From contig CM069459.1 of assembly GCA_035610835.1 (NCBI GenBank), forward strand, positions 57,381,817 through 57,445,816: 64,000 nt of DNA, given 5' to 3'. Under the pieces are notes generated by a model. That model made no database searches and was not told where the DNA came from. It saw nothing but the letters and a program-made list of their open reading frames with translations. The translations under genes and the position numbers were made by a program. Below are positions 44,138 to 55,956 of the stretch, piece after piece. The stretch is from Ophiura sarsii (lineage: Eukaryota > Echinodermata > Ophiuroidea > Amphilepidida > Ophiuridae). Each line of letters opens with the position of its first letter. Position 1 is the first letter of the stretch.

Positions 44138-44782
44138 CAGTGGCGGATCCAGGATTAAAATTTACGGGGGACTGACTCCAAAAAAAATCGTAAAAGGGCC
44201 CCAATTATTTTTCCCGTCAGCTCGTGAAATAATAATAAATACAATTTATCAAGCGCCTTATGTTGTAAACAACCTCAAGGCGCCTTACAAAAATGTGATA
44301 TATAAAACTTAAATTACAATGCATACAAACTAATTAAAATCAATTAATATATGATAAAACACAATAGTTATTATACAAATATAAAAAAGTACAACAACAA
44401 CAAAATCCGGATACAAAGATCAAGCATTATACATATGAAATTGAAATTTGTAATCCAAAATTAATTGCACCTATAACAAAATTACAAGATCTAATAAATA
44501 AATATAATTAAAAGACGAAATTCTGCTAAGTGGGGGGGGGGGGGGGGGGGGGGGTAGTGATGTGGTTGTCCCAAAACCGGCAACAACAATCGCAGAGTGC
44601 AAGTGGCAAATGTACAGACGGAACCTACCTATGTCTCTGAAAAAGGTAAAGTGGTACACAAAAAAGGTATATATTGTAAAATTGTAAAATTTTACGGGGG
44701 GCGCGTGCACAAAAAAGGTATATTGTAAAATGTTACGGGGGGCGCCCGCCCCTAAAGCCCCCCCCCCCTGTATCCGCCACTG
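44138..44782. mobile_element. hAT-like MITE CAGTGGCGGATCCAGG, copy 2 (interrupted)
   Basis: Same family and orientation as 43801-44109, but split by a 286-bp insertion at GTGAAAT (44231-44516). Downstream sequence resumes with GAAATTCTGCTAAGTGGGG and a second G tract. Confidence 0.75.
44231..44516 (-). mobile_element. Short retroposon with (ATT)n tail inserted in the hAT-like copy 2
   Basis: GAAAT is duplicated on both sides (44226-44230 and 44517-44521), and copy 1 of the host MITE is the empty site. Read on the minus strand it ends GGCGCCTTGAGGTTGT...AGGCGCTTGATAAATTG and (ATT)n. This is a 3' hairpin plus microsatellite tail like that of the LINE at 52676-53132. It is either a SINE or a truncated LINE 3' end. 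Confidence 0.65.
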
Positions 44783-45305
44783 TGTAAACACAAACAGACA
44801 AAACAATGCGTGCCAGAGCGCACGCTTATTACATTAATCAATCACAGCATAAGTCTTATCGACTAAAATTTCAAACATCATTGTCTAGAACACGACACAC
44901 ATTTCATATTATTATTTATACGGTATTTTCAAGCTAAAGGTCTCATTAATTACCTGAATTACACATTTTAGTCGGTTCGGTTTTTTTAATTGTCGCAAAT
45001 AATAGACTGATAATTTAGGAATACATCGCCATGTACGTTTATTACAAATCCATCTAAATGGGATAACACAGACTCAAATATATTTCCCTTTAATTTGGGA
45101 AATGTCTTTTTACTTGGAAGTGAAACTTGTTACATTCATACAGTATGTTTTGGTATTTTTTTATTCATGATTTCTATGGCCATTTAACAACACCCCTTTG
45201 CTCTCCCGGTGGGCCAACTACCACTCCCAACATATCTCGGATACTCATGTAAAGTTATTGAAAATACCAACCCTTTCTGAGTTCTTTACAGCGAAGATAC
45301 ACCCT
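44783..45305. other. Intergenic, nothing recognised
   Basis: AT-rich, no motif. Confidence 0.4.
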
Positions 45306-45688
45306 TTAAAGGTATATTATGTGATCTTTCCAGGGAACGCCCTCAACATCGAAAAAAAATTAAAAAGTAGATTTTTTTTGCAGATTTACATTTCTGATCA
45401 TAAATCGTACATACATTCCAAGTTACAGGGCGATACGATTCTTAATTACTTCAAAATCATGATTTTAGAGTGAAAATAAACTGTCGGATTATCCGACAGT
45501 TTATATTTTTCACTCTAAATTCACTCTAAAACCATGATTTTGAGGTAATTAGGAATCGTATCGCTCTGTAACTTGGAATGTATGTATGATTTATGATCAG
45601 AAATGTAAATCTGCAAGAAAATCTACTTTCTAAAAAAAATAATGAATAGAGGGCGCTCTCTGGAAAAGATCACATAATATGCCTTTAA
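45306..45688. mobile_element. Foldback MITE, copy 2
   Basis: 383 bp with the same TTAAAGG(T/C)ATATTATGTGATC ends as 1181-1566. The arms meet in a perfect centre AAACTGTCGGATTATCCGACAGTTT (hairpin at about 45479-45504). The differing loop sequences of the two copies suggest loop turnover. Confidence 0.88.
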
Positions 45689-46056
45689 TCCTAGGAATCA
45701 CACATATTAGGCACTAAAATATCCCCCTTCTACGTGTAGTCACGAAACCCTTTTGACATTTACCCTTTCAAATAAACCACCTTCCATGTTAGTATGGTTA
45801 AGATGTTTTCTATTCTACATGAGAAGGGTCATCCTTAAAATAAGACTAGTTCACACTAGGGAGAGTAAGGGTGGCGTAAGCAAGAGTAGCGGTGGTTTTG
45901 AGTTGCGATCGCGTAACTGATGGATTAGTGGCAGTGTGAACCGTCACTAGCGTAAGTTACGCCGCCTAAATCCGGTCGATTTACTCCTGCTTTTTAGCAG
46001 GAGTAGCGAGCTCCCGGTGTGGCTCCACCTTGGAGTAAATGGCAGTGTGGACAATA

Positions 46057-47434
46057 GGGGAGAGCGGGGAGTGTACGCCCTATGGGCAGGTTCGCCCACC
46101 ACGTGATTCTCATCTTTGCGGCCACTGGTTGAATTTGGCGAACACACAATAGATTCAGTAGTATGTTGCAAGCTTCCCACATTAACGTGACAGATCACCG
46201 TTACATGTTTGTCAACTTATCTTCCAAAAACTAGTTTTGCCTCACAAAAGTGAATTTTCTTCCATTTTCATATTGATTTGTTTCCAAAGATATTCGCAGA
46301 AAAGGGTTTAATGTAAATAATCATTAGGTAGGTATGGGATTGAGTATGGTTTGATGCCGTTAACAACCCATCAATGTATGTGGGACATCCAAGCTATAGG
46401 TCAATGCCCTTATTGCGCTATATGGGGCACATACGCCCTATGATGATGGGGCAGGTTCGCCAATAGGGATTTATGTAGTTATGATTTTGCATAATTTCAA
46501 AATTGTAATTTTCCTCTTACAGGATAATTGCAATTATAAAAATAGTTATCAGGAATAGAATAACACTAATATTAGAGGAGAATATTTCAAAATGTGGTAT
46601 TTCTTATTACTTTTGAATTCTGAAAATTCGCAAAAGGGCCCCACCCCGATATTTTGGACCCCTAAATTTTATTTTGGAATAAAATAACGAAGAATAACGA
46701 ATCTATGAGCGTGTTTCTGCTGGGGCACTGCAAAAAGTAAACGCTAATAAACGCTAAGTTTCAATCGGTCAGTTTTTAATCCCCCCTGTTTCTACTCGCG
46801 AAAAATTACCGCTAAGTTTATCGATCCTAGTCGATGGGCCACGACATTTGACCTTTTGTAATACCAAACAATGCCACCGCACCTGAAAAAGATTGCTTCA
46901 CAATAATGTGTATAACCCAGCGTGACACGGTTCACGGCGTAAACCGCTAAGAATCGCCTTTCTGTTTCTATTGGGTTTATTACCGATTATTGCCGATTAT
47001 TGCCGATTATTGCCGGTTCCAAACCTGGTTTGTGAAGGTTTTTGGGATTACCAAAAATACGGATTATTGCCGGGTTCTGTCTGTTTCTACTGGGTAAACT
47101 TAGCGTTTATTAGCGGTTTCTTCCCCAGCAGAAACACGCTCAATATGTATTGGATATTATGGTACTTTGTGTCGCCTAATTCTGAATCTAGGGCGAACTT
47201 GCCCCGGCCTATGGGCGAACCTACCCCGGCGTCGGGCAAGTTCGCCTTTTTGAGACATCTGTCTTTATCATTTATCACTCTTGCTTTTACAGTAAGGCCT
47301 AGAGTACTGAGATCGTGGTCGTATGTATACAAGATATCAATCTTTCGCATAATATCAATAGGTCCATTCAATCTTTAAAATTGGTGTCTCTAGAACTCTT
47401 CAAATGAAAATAGGGCGAACACTCCCCGCTCTCG
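46057..47434. mobile_element. Element with GAGAGCGGGGAGTGTNCGCCC ends
   Basis: GAGAGCGGGGAGTGTACGCCC at 46060-46080 pairs with GGGCGAACACTCCCCGCTCTC at 47413-47433. Inside are further GGGCGAACYTRCCCC words on both strands and a nested MITE. The right end cuts into a LINE endonuclease remnant. A related end is at 59661-59685. Confidence 0.65.
46707..47141. mobile_element. Nested MITE GAGCGTGTTTCTGCTGGGG
   Basis: Ends GAGCGTGTTTCTGCTGGGG and CCCCAGCAGAAACACGCTC are perfect inverted repeats, followed inward by inverted AACGCTAATAAACGCTAAG. The interior repeats GATTATTGCC four times (46983-47065). Confidence 0.85.
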
Positions 47435-47800
47435 TGAATTCTATAAATGACCCCGACGATGATATGTTTAGTAGTGTTGTTGTGCTTGATGGTGATTTCA
47501 ATGGATAGTGAGTCTGCTTCTGGTCCAAGAGTAAAGTCGATGGAGTTATATATTTCATCTGATCGAAGGTACATGCACACTCCATGCCCTGTTCCAGTCA
47601 GCGGCCCTTCGATGTAGATATAGTTGTCACATTGAGGAGGAGATATGTTGTGAGTGAATCATGTTTCAGAGCAGGCAATAAGGGAGAATGGGTGTTTCAG
47701 TTGGTGCAGATATGTTGAAATGTGCTCATGTGCATTTGAGATACTACGACAGTTGAAGTGAAGCATGGAAAACGTATTGGGATCAAGTTGCGGTGTGATA
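47435..47800 (-). pseudogene. LINE endonuclease domain fragment
   Basis: On the minus strand: MLHFNCRSISNAHEHISTYL, HPFSLIACSET followed by a TGA in place of Trp, then GHGVCMYLRSDEIYNS and HIIVGVIYR. This is the apurinic-type endonuclease domain of CR1/L2-group LINEs. It ends where the element at 46057-47434 begins, so that element inserted into it or truncated it. Confidence 0.75.
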
Positions 47801-48740
47801 ATAGTGAACATGGTGAAGGGTGATCACATGTCTAATCTGAGATTGGATCGGTGAGAAGTGAGTTGAGGCATAATGAGTTCAGTTTGGCCATGTTAATTTT
47901 GGTTAATTAAGAATAAGTTAATCAAGAAAAGGAAGTAAGAAGGGAATAAGGAAAAGATGATTAGAGAAGTTGGGCAGGCAGATGAGGAGATACAAACAAA
48001 AACTTACTTGGTATTGGGACAGACTTGTTACAGGACAAACAATTACACAGGGCACAATAAAATTGAGTTGCACATACAAACAACAGTATACACCGCTAAA
48101 ATGTTGAGTAAAACGTTTACTCAACGTTAAGTAACTATGCAACAGTTCAACAGTTGAGTAAACAATGCCCAATATGTTCAACAGTTGAGTGAAAATACCC
48201 AATATGTTCAACAGGTGAGCCAAATGTTGGGCATTTTTACTTAACTTTTGAACATATTTACTACTATTTAACATTGATACTATGCTATTAGACTTTTTTT
48301 TCTGTCTTGCGACTTTGATACATATAGCCATGAAAGCACGGGCCTTCGTTTTGGTACCAAAAGAGGATGATCAGGCCAAAAACAACAGTCCCTAAAAATA
48401 CACTTCTACACACACAGAAATTTTGCGCACGTTAAGTAAAATAACGTAATGTAAAGTAAAATTATGCAAAAAGTACACAATGCGAGGTATTCTTTATTAC
48501 TAAACCATTTTGTAACTTTTAAAATTACATTTTTGAAATGTATCGGAGATAATTACCGGGGTTTGTAGATATTTTATTGGTGAAAGCAGGGATACTATTA
48601 ATTTTGGGATAGGAAAGTCGTATACTAACGTACGTAGCGAAAACGGTCCTTTTGAATATTTGAATACATTATGATAATCGTCTGGAATGCGTCGCTGACC
48701 GGCGTATGACGTCAAATTTAGTCAGCATAGAATTGACTTT
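47801..48740. other. LINE-derived and unclassified spacer
   Basis: 47801-47960 probably extends the LINE 5' part on the minus strand, but no motif confirms it. 48115-48245 has short repeats of CAATATGTTCAACAGTTGAG. ACACACAGAAATTTTGCG at 48410 resembles MITE ends elsewhere. Confidence 0.4.
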
Positions 48741-49027
48741 AGTCAGCATAGAATTGGTGGCGCTTTGCACGCGGTAGATTTACACACAGCTTGCTGTCAA
48801 AAAATGATACTGACACTCGGTTTTTGGATGAAATAATTTAGTTCCAACGTGTGATGAATTTTATGGGGTCATATAATCAAAATCCCGGGCAAAATCCATT
48901 GTTACATTGAAAGCAATGGAAATTCAAAATTAACGGCCGTTCGTGTCTACCATCGTCTGCTACAATCACAGGGAGTCTGGGGACAATCACGCCTTATCGG
49001 TATAGCGCCACCAATTCTATGCTGACT
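48741..49027. mobile_element. MITE with AGTCAGCATAGAATTGGTGG ends
   Basis: AGTCAGCATAGAATTGGTGGCGCT and AGCGCCACCAATTCTATGCTGACT are perfect 24-bp inverted ends around 240 bp. A half copy AGTCAGCATAGAATTG precedes it at 48721-48735. Confidence 0.85.
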
Positions 49028-49137
49028 AAGTTCAATTTAAAAGTGGACCCGATCGGCAAGCTCAGTGGCACACCCCTGGTGAAAGTCGTAATCTTTCCCT
49101 AATCGCCGGGTAAAATCTCCTCGTGTAATTATACAAG

Positions 49138-49204
49138 ATGGCGAGCGTTAGAGAAACACTCAGCCGGTGGGGAGTTCCTCCGGAATACATTGACAAATTT
49201 GAAG
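49138..49204 (+). CDS. Candidate first exon, SAM-domain-like N-terminus
   Basis: ATG opens a 22-codon frame MASVRETLSRWGVPPEYIDK-FE, ending at a strong donor GAAG|GTAAGG. The Wxx..GxPxEYIDKFE spacing resembles the first helices of SAM domains, which mediate protein-protein contacts. No downstream exon could be joined with confidence. Part of the exon and its donor are duplicated in inverted orientation at 49470-49516, which could affect splicing. It may be a real gene start or a captured fragment. Confidence 0.35.
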
Positions 49205-49292
49205 GTAAGGAAGTAGTATATCTTTCCACTTTTGGTAATGCCTTTATGTCCTTGTTTTCATGATGTTATTGAAGTCATCTGAAAATCATAAG

Positions 49293-49328
<36 letters not shown>

Positions 49329-49332
49329 TTTG

Positions 49333-49375
<43 letters not shown>

Positions 49376-49516
49376 ATTGCTTGCTTGATAACTTATGATT
49401 TTCAGATGACTTCAATAACATCATGAAAACAAGGACATAAAGGCATTACCAAAAGTGGAAAGATATACTACTTCCCTACCTTCAAATTTGTCAATGTATT
49501 CCGGAGGAACTCCCCA
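49168..49516. repeat. Near-perfect 127-bp inverted repeat with microsatellite loop
   Basis: 49168-49294 and 49390-49516 are reverse complements with one mismatch (GGTAAGG versus GGTAGGG). The 95-bp loop is (GATT)n passing into (GCTT)n. The left arm includes the end of the candidate exon 49138-49204. Confidence 0.9.
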
Positions 49517-49517
49517 G

Positions 49518-49700
49518 CAATTGTGTAAACAATTGCCTAAAAAATACATCCAAATTCAGTCAAAAATACCCGGTGATTGTGTAAACAATTATCTTAAACT
49601 TACATGCAAATTCAGTAAAAAATACCCAGTCATTGTGTAAACAATCACCTTTAAACCTACATTCAAATTCAGTAAAAAATACCTAGTCATTTTGTAAAAT
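49518..49700. repeat. Tandem repeat, about 56-60-bp unit, three to four copies
   Basis: Units of ATTGTGTAAACAATT...ACATxCAAATTCAGTAAAAAATACC repeat from 49518 to about 49690. Confidence 0.75.
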
Positions 49701-51543
49701 TTTACTAAAAAATTAAGCAAAATTTCCCATAATGTTGTGGGTTTTTTACATAACATGTGGTAAAATATTACAAAGCATTTACGTTAAAAAAAATGCGTAA
49801 CTAGTTAAGTAAAAGTTATACCTAGCCACTGTGCAAAATAAATACCTAGTAAAATTGCATTTTTATACACAATAGTGGTGTTTTTTTACCAAACAGAGTT
49901 TATGTAAAATTTTACCAAATTGTTTTGGTGTTCTATACGTGCTTCAAAATTATGTAAAATTTTACATAACTTAGGTAAAATTTTCTGTGAGTGATAAAGG
50001 CTATGAAAAATGCGGGGGTTGGGGGTAATAACAAATGCAATTCGAAATGCGGTTTTTTTGGCACAAATCACCTACGTATTACCTGTGCAACTTGTTATCG
50101 GCAGTAAATATGTACGTATCTAAAATATCATTTATATCGTGGTTAAATCTGAAAATATCAATGTTATGCTGAATGTTATCATTGACCCGTTATGCGGCTT
50201 TATGCCCTATCTCTCTGTACATTATATATCGTCGCCGGATATAAAAAAATAACAACCTTTGCACCTAACATGCTTTAAACCATGGTTACTACTCCAGGTG
50301 GTTTATCTGATTATTGTTACTAATTAACTTAGCTCACCTGTAACTGTATAACAAGTTAACCCTCATCTCTAACTTAAATTGGAATAAATTCAAAATGTGC
50401 TAGTTTTTAATATTTTTTAAATCATGTTTAATTTTTTTGAAAATTTGGATGTAAGCAATTTTGAAACAAAACTCCATCTGTTTGTACATAGAGAAAATAC
50501 CACACAAAACAAATCATTTATTTTAATCATTTTTCCTAAATGAGTTTGATATAGAAATGTATAGGGCACAATCATATGTTTCAAGGAAACAAAGTTTTGT
50601 TTTCTTCTCAAAAAGACCTACTTCTCATTGTATACAGCCATTGAAGTTGTTGTTTTGTTTCCAGAATTAATTATGGATACATGGCCTTGTGCCCTATATA
50701 TTTCTATATCAAACTCATTTTTGAAAAAAAATGCACCTCAGCCCTTTTGCAACAAAGCTCTTCATATGTACTACCAATATGTAATGTAATATTCATGAAT
50801 TTGATAGTTTGTTTAATTTCAATGTAGATCCTATCAACATTAACAACATTTATCTAAATGACCACAGATGACCACATATTTATTGTGTTTACCATGAATA
50901 ATCTTGAAGACAACATATGACTTGCTATATGAAGCAAAGTCATGACCACCATGATTCAATTGGTGCTGAATTTGATTTAATTAATAAAAGAACATAAATT
51001 TAAGAGGCCCTCAGAAATGTCTTTAATTTTCAGTTTTACTGATTTTTTGAAGAAATCATTATATAAGAGAGTTTATATCATCTATCTAGACGAGGTAAAG
51101 ATTTTTTTAATTATCTATATAGATCAAATCTCATGGATCTCTTTAACATGTATGCCTATTAAATTGCTTAAGTTTCACTTTACCTCTTTCATAATCCATT
51201 CAGTTTTTCAATTGCTCAACTTGAATAATTAGAAACAGTTTTTTGACTTTTTCTCAAAAAGAGCCAAAGTGGATGTAGGCCCTTTTGCAAAATACCTTTT
51301 CATATGTAGGTATGCATTACGTATAATGTGAACCTAACTTCTGATGAAATTTGAGGGCTTTCCTTCCCGGAAGATCTGCCAGTGCCCCGTTAAGTTAAAA
51401 TAAACAATTTAATTAATATAATGTAAACGCTGAATGCAAACTGCTTATCCACAAAAATAGCCTATGCAAGTAAATGTAATAAATATAAGAGGACCTGACA
51501 TTTCGATTCTAACAGAATCGAAGTTCGAAGTTTATCGAAGTTC
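49701..51543. other. Intergenic, AT-rich, loosely inverted segments only
   Basis: TTTTACATAA words abound to 49990. GTATAGGGCACAA (about 50560) and TTGTGCCCTATATA (about 50687) with nearby ATATCAAACTCATTT form a loose inverted pair. No coding signal. Confidence 0.4.
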
Positions 51544-51886
51544 ACGAGAGTCAACAGAAAAGATTCCATGACTGAACAACATAAATCAGCGGTCACCGAC
51601 CATATAGCACAGGAGAACCACACCATCGACTGGGATGGGGCATCAATCCTCGACAAAGACTACGACAAACATAAGCGATGGATGAGAGAATCCATTTGGA
51701 TACGCAGGCAGGAGGCCAAAATCCATCAACCGCGACGAGGGTATTTATTCTCTAAATCATGTCTACGATCCACTGTTAAAACCTGAGCTTCCTGGGAACA
51801 AGAGTGCAAGAAAATCTCGCGGGAAAAACAATCGGATCAAGTCACTACCGAAGAAGTCTTCCGAACGGGAAGACGAAACTGTCTAG
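51544..51886 (+). pseudogene. Penelope-like element, GIY-YIG endonuclease C-terminal remnant
   Basis: MTEQHKSAVTDHIAQENHTI and DWDGASILDKD, followed by RESIWIRRQEAKI, match the ...AVxEHxxxxxHxIDW...ILDxE...RxxxEAIxIRxxxPxxNRDxG block at the end of Penelope-like retroelements. After a one-base frameshift near 51735 the frame continues NHVYDPLLKPELPGN to a TAG at 51884-51886. No RT domain is present upstream. Confidence 0.65.
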
Positions 51887-52218
51887 CATGTGAGTAGATA
51901 ATTGGATTTGTACAACAATTTTTTTTTATCATTTCAATCTACAATCCTGATGAACTTATTCAAAGAAAAAATATCTTTATCGAAAGTAAAATAAACAATG
52001 TTAGGCCTGTATTGCAGTGTAACTATAATATTTCAAGTAATGTTATGCCAACTGATAAGTATATCCAATGATAAAAGGTGGAATTCGGACTCCTCCTATG
52101 ATACAATAAAGATATATCGCAATAGAAAATGTTATCGTAAAAATGTGTCCTTTTTTGTTACAATATACGAGTCATGTGTGCCTGTGACACACATAATAAG
52201 TGTTTATCGAGTTATCGA
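51887..52218. other. Intergenic, nothing recognised
   Basis: AT-rich, no motif. Confidence 0.4.
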
Positions 52219-52675
<457 letters not shown>

Positions 52676-53132
52676 ACAGCATTTATTAAAGCGCTTGATA
52701 CGTAATATCTCCAAGCGCTTTATAAGATAAAAACAAAATAAATAAACACAAGAACATATACACAATTTCCCACAAAATATTTTACAAAGCTTAAAACTAC
52801 AAACGTAGAACCCAAACCTATTTTCTAATAAAAAGACCAGTGAACCAGCATCTGGTCATAAGATAAAAACCCGGCAATTAATCCGGTGGAGTCCAGATAA
52901 AAAATTACACCAAAAACTGAAATTTAAAAAATTGCACAAAATATGTAAAGTCATAACAATATGCTCTTGTCTGGCTGATCTGCTCATGAAGAATGTTTAT
53001 TGCACTAATCTGTAGGATGTTTAACAAGCGTTTGAATTCGGCAAGACTTGCCATTTCTAATCGCGAGATGAATAGTGTTTCACAGTTCTGGATCAGCCAC
53101 CCGAAATGCCCTTCTGTCATAATGAACGGTTT
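52676..53132 (-). pseudogene. LINE 3' end with GCGCTT hairpin and (ATT)n tail
   Basis: On the minus strand DRRAFRVADPEL, then a TGA where Trp is expected, and ASLAEFKRLLN in a shifted frame match the AFxVAxPxLWNxLP...FKxxLKTHLF terminus of CR1/L2-type LINEs. The 3' end has the hairpin AAAGCGCTTGGAG...ATCAAGCGCTTT, then (ATT)n, which is the large microsatellite at 52219-52675. Confidence 0.65.
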
Positions 53133-53175
53133 TAATACTACATAATATATCGAACACTTGAGAACACTACTACTA

Positions 53176-53671
53176 CTCTCTAAATGTAAAAGAGTGAAAA
53201 ACCACTCAAAAAGAGTGAATTCTCCACTCCTTTTGGAGCCCTAGGAGGGACAGCTCCTCTTAGAGTGAAATTCACTCATCAGAAGGAGTGAAGTGTTTCA
53301 CTCCTCAAATTGCGGGACCATTCACTCTTTTGAATGAGTGACTTTTACTCAAAAGTGGGAACTTCATATCCTGTGAATTTGGTGTTAATGGCATGTATGG
53401 TTTTTGCTGGAAATTACAAGAAGCACATTTTGAATGTACTTCTTTAAAATATGCTAATTATATGCAAATAAGTTCAAACTATTTTATTCTCTATGACATT
53501 CTATAATATGATAATATCTCCTTGTCTTACATTATGTTACTTTTTGAATTAGAGCGTAATTTCAATAACATGCACTTTTGGTAATTTATGCTCTGTTGCA
53601 CTGTAGAACTCCAAGAGGAGTGAAGAATTCACTCTTTTTGAGTGGTTTTTTACTCTTTTACATTTAGAGAG
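53176..53671. mobile_element. MITE family CTCTCTAAATGTAAAAGAG, copy 3
   Basis: Ends CTCTCTAAATGTAAAAGAGT and ACTCTTTTACATTTAGAGAG, with TA on each side (53174-53175 and 53672-53673). The subterminal AGGAGGGACAGCTCCT is conserved. The interior carries GAGTGAA/TTCACTC palindromes and AT-rich filler not found in copies 1 and 2. Confidence 0.9.
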
Positions 53672-53683
53672 TAGTAGACCTGA

Positions 53684-54236
53684 TGATCATATCTCAGGTC
53701 CGATTCGTGAATACTCAAACAAGGCCAAGGGAAATTGCCGAATTTCAGTGGCAGACTAAAATGCAGCCGACGATCAATTCCGGGCCTTTATTTTGCGTAA
53801 ACTAGACACTTTTACTTTTGGATACAAGCAGAATGTTAACAAGTATGTATTCCTCTATTGAATTCTGAAAAAGAAAGATACCTCTACGGAGGTCGTCACT
53901 TAAGTGCTGAACGGACATTCGGCGTTGGGAAGCTGGACTATAATGATTTGTAGGCCTACGCCAAATTCAACGACAACATAATACATATTACATCTGCATG
54001 TAGGCTAAGCTTCCCGGAGTGCAGAACACATGCATAAAATTACACTTAACCACCTCAACGCGCTATACTGATTTGCCGTAACAACTGAGTGTGCTGAATA
54101 CTCTGATATGATTTCAACAAACATACCAGTTTATATTTCAAACTAGAATTGAAGTCGATCGAGAGAAAAAAAATCGCTTTTACGAAGAGTGAACTTCACT
54201 CAAAACGAGCGACTTGTCGAGCTGTATATGGGGCCA
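53684..54236. other. Intergenic; possible decayed left half of a fourth MITE copy
   Basis: 54176-54225 has AGAGTGAACTTCACTC-like words of the CTCTCTAAATG family without a clean terminus. The rest is unrecognised. Confidence 0.4.
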
Positions 54237-55842
54237 CACTCAAAAAAATAATTTGCTGCATTTACTCAATAAAATTAAGTGTTGACCGGGTTACACTTAA
54301 TTTTATTGAGTAATTATTATAAGTAATATTTTAAGTCATCACTAATTAGGTAATTTTAGTTCAGCTAACTCAAAATATTGTAATCAGTGTACTCATAATA
54401 AGTTTACAACATTTACTCAAAATTGAACTACCTTGTTGGACTCATTTATATCAAGTAAGTATACGAAGATATTATCAAGTTTGTCCTACGCCATTATCAA
54501 GTTGCTGCGACTTAAGTTATATGTGTAGAAGTTGGCTATCTTTTTTAAGTTGACTTTACTCAAATGATAGAAACAACCATTGGGTTGTACTCATTTTTAT
54601 TTAGTAACCGCAAGAAGTATTCAGTTGTTACTACATGATTTGATTAGGTTGAGCAAAGTCATACTATTTTTACGGTTGTACTCATTTATATTAAGTAGGA
54701 CAAATTATTATCACATTGTCCAAACATAAGTATATTGATTGCCGTAACTCAATATTATTATGTAGAAGCTACTATTTATCGCACATTTTTTATCGCTTGG
54801 CAACCAGGGTATGGTGGTTGGGGGCTGCAGGGGGTTTGACTCTTTGATGTTTATGTTCTTGCACAATGTACTTGCATTTACATTATTTTCGAGAACATTC
54901 ATTTCCATTTATAACAAGTGGAGAATATGCATACATATCAATACACATTCTATGGTATGGTGTTAAATTAATGAATCTACTTATTTTAAGAAAAATAATA
55001 GGTTTAAATGAATAAAAGGTGCAAATTAGCTCATTAGCATAATTGAAATGGTACATATGAGCGCCGGTGCTAATTTTTGTACCATTGCAATTATGCTAAT
55101 GAGCGATTTGCGCAATTTACTTGGCTAATCTAAGGCCGAGTGATATTATGCAAATTAGCTCCAGACTGATTTTTGAAAACATGAGTTGTTACTACATTAT
55201 TTGAGTAATTTGAGTGAACTCAAACGATTTGCTTTAGTAATACTTAAAATAAATTGCTCGTTATACTCAAATGTTCATCTGATTGTTGTATAAATCATTT
55301 ATATTAAGTATATAGGTCAAGTTATTATCTATCTCGTTGACCTAACGTAATTTTATCGATTGCTGTAACTCAAAATATATATGTAGAAGATACTGGATAT
55401 TTTTAGTAATAAAACACAAGTAATTTATTTGAGTTAGAAATGAGTAATAGCTACTCATAAATTACATTTATTTGTCCTTGTTGGTTTTTTGAATTATTTT
55501 GCTGATAACTTGAATTTATTGAGTTTGATTAATTTTCATCGATTTCAGTCTGGTTTACTCAAAGGTATCAATAAATGCAACAAAACGGTTGAATTAAGTA
55601 ACAGCAGCAATTCGTTAAATGAGTAATTTGTACTTATTTCTTGTCCTTTTTACTGGCACTTAATATCCATACGTTTGTGTTGTTAGCATTACTCGAATAA
55701 ATTATGTTAGTCTCATTTTTGTCAATTTGAGTCAATGGTACTTATGTTTTTTGAGTAACATTAACAAATTATTGAATTGAGTATTTACAAATAATCATTT
55801 TTGAGTCACAATTACTTGACGCAAAGATCATTTTTTTGAGTG
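54237..55842. mobile_element. 1.6-kb element with CACTCAAAAAAAT ends
   Basis: CACTCAAAAAAATAATTTGC at the left and GCAAAGATCATTTTTTTGAG-TG at the right are inverted. The interior is saturated with (T)ACTCAA/TTGAGT(A) words spaced irregularly. A separate 97-bp hairpin (55018-55115) lies inside. It sits between MITE-family fragments (54176-54225 and 55850-55956) and so probably inserted into a fourth copy of that family. Confidence 0.65.
55018..55115. repeat. 97-bp hairpin GCAAATTAGCTCATTAGCAT
   Basis: GCAAATTAGCTCATTAGCATAATT...AATGGTAC pairs with GTACCATTGCAATTATGCTAATGAGC...TTTGC. It is a compact palindromic repeat or tiny MITE. Confidence 0.75.
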
Positions 55843-55849
55843 CACTCTG

Positions 55850-55956
55850 ACCAGAGTGAAAATTCAAAGATCATGAACGAGTGAACAGTTTGGCTCTTTA
55901 AGAGTGGATTCACTCTGAATTCAGAGCAGGGTTTTCACTCTTTTACATTTGGAGAG
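55850..55956. mobile_element. MITE family CTCTCTAAATGTAAAAGAG, copy 4 (right end)
   Basis: AGAGTGGATTCACTCTGAAT leads to CACTCTTTTACATTTGGAGAG, followed by TA. The left end is replaced by the 1.6-kb element. Confidence 0.65.
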
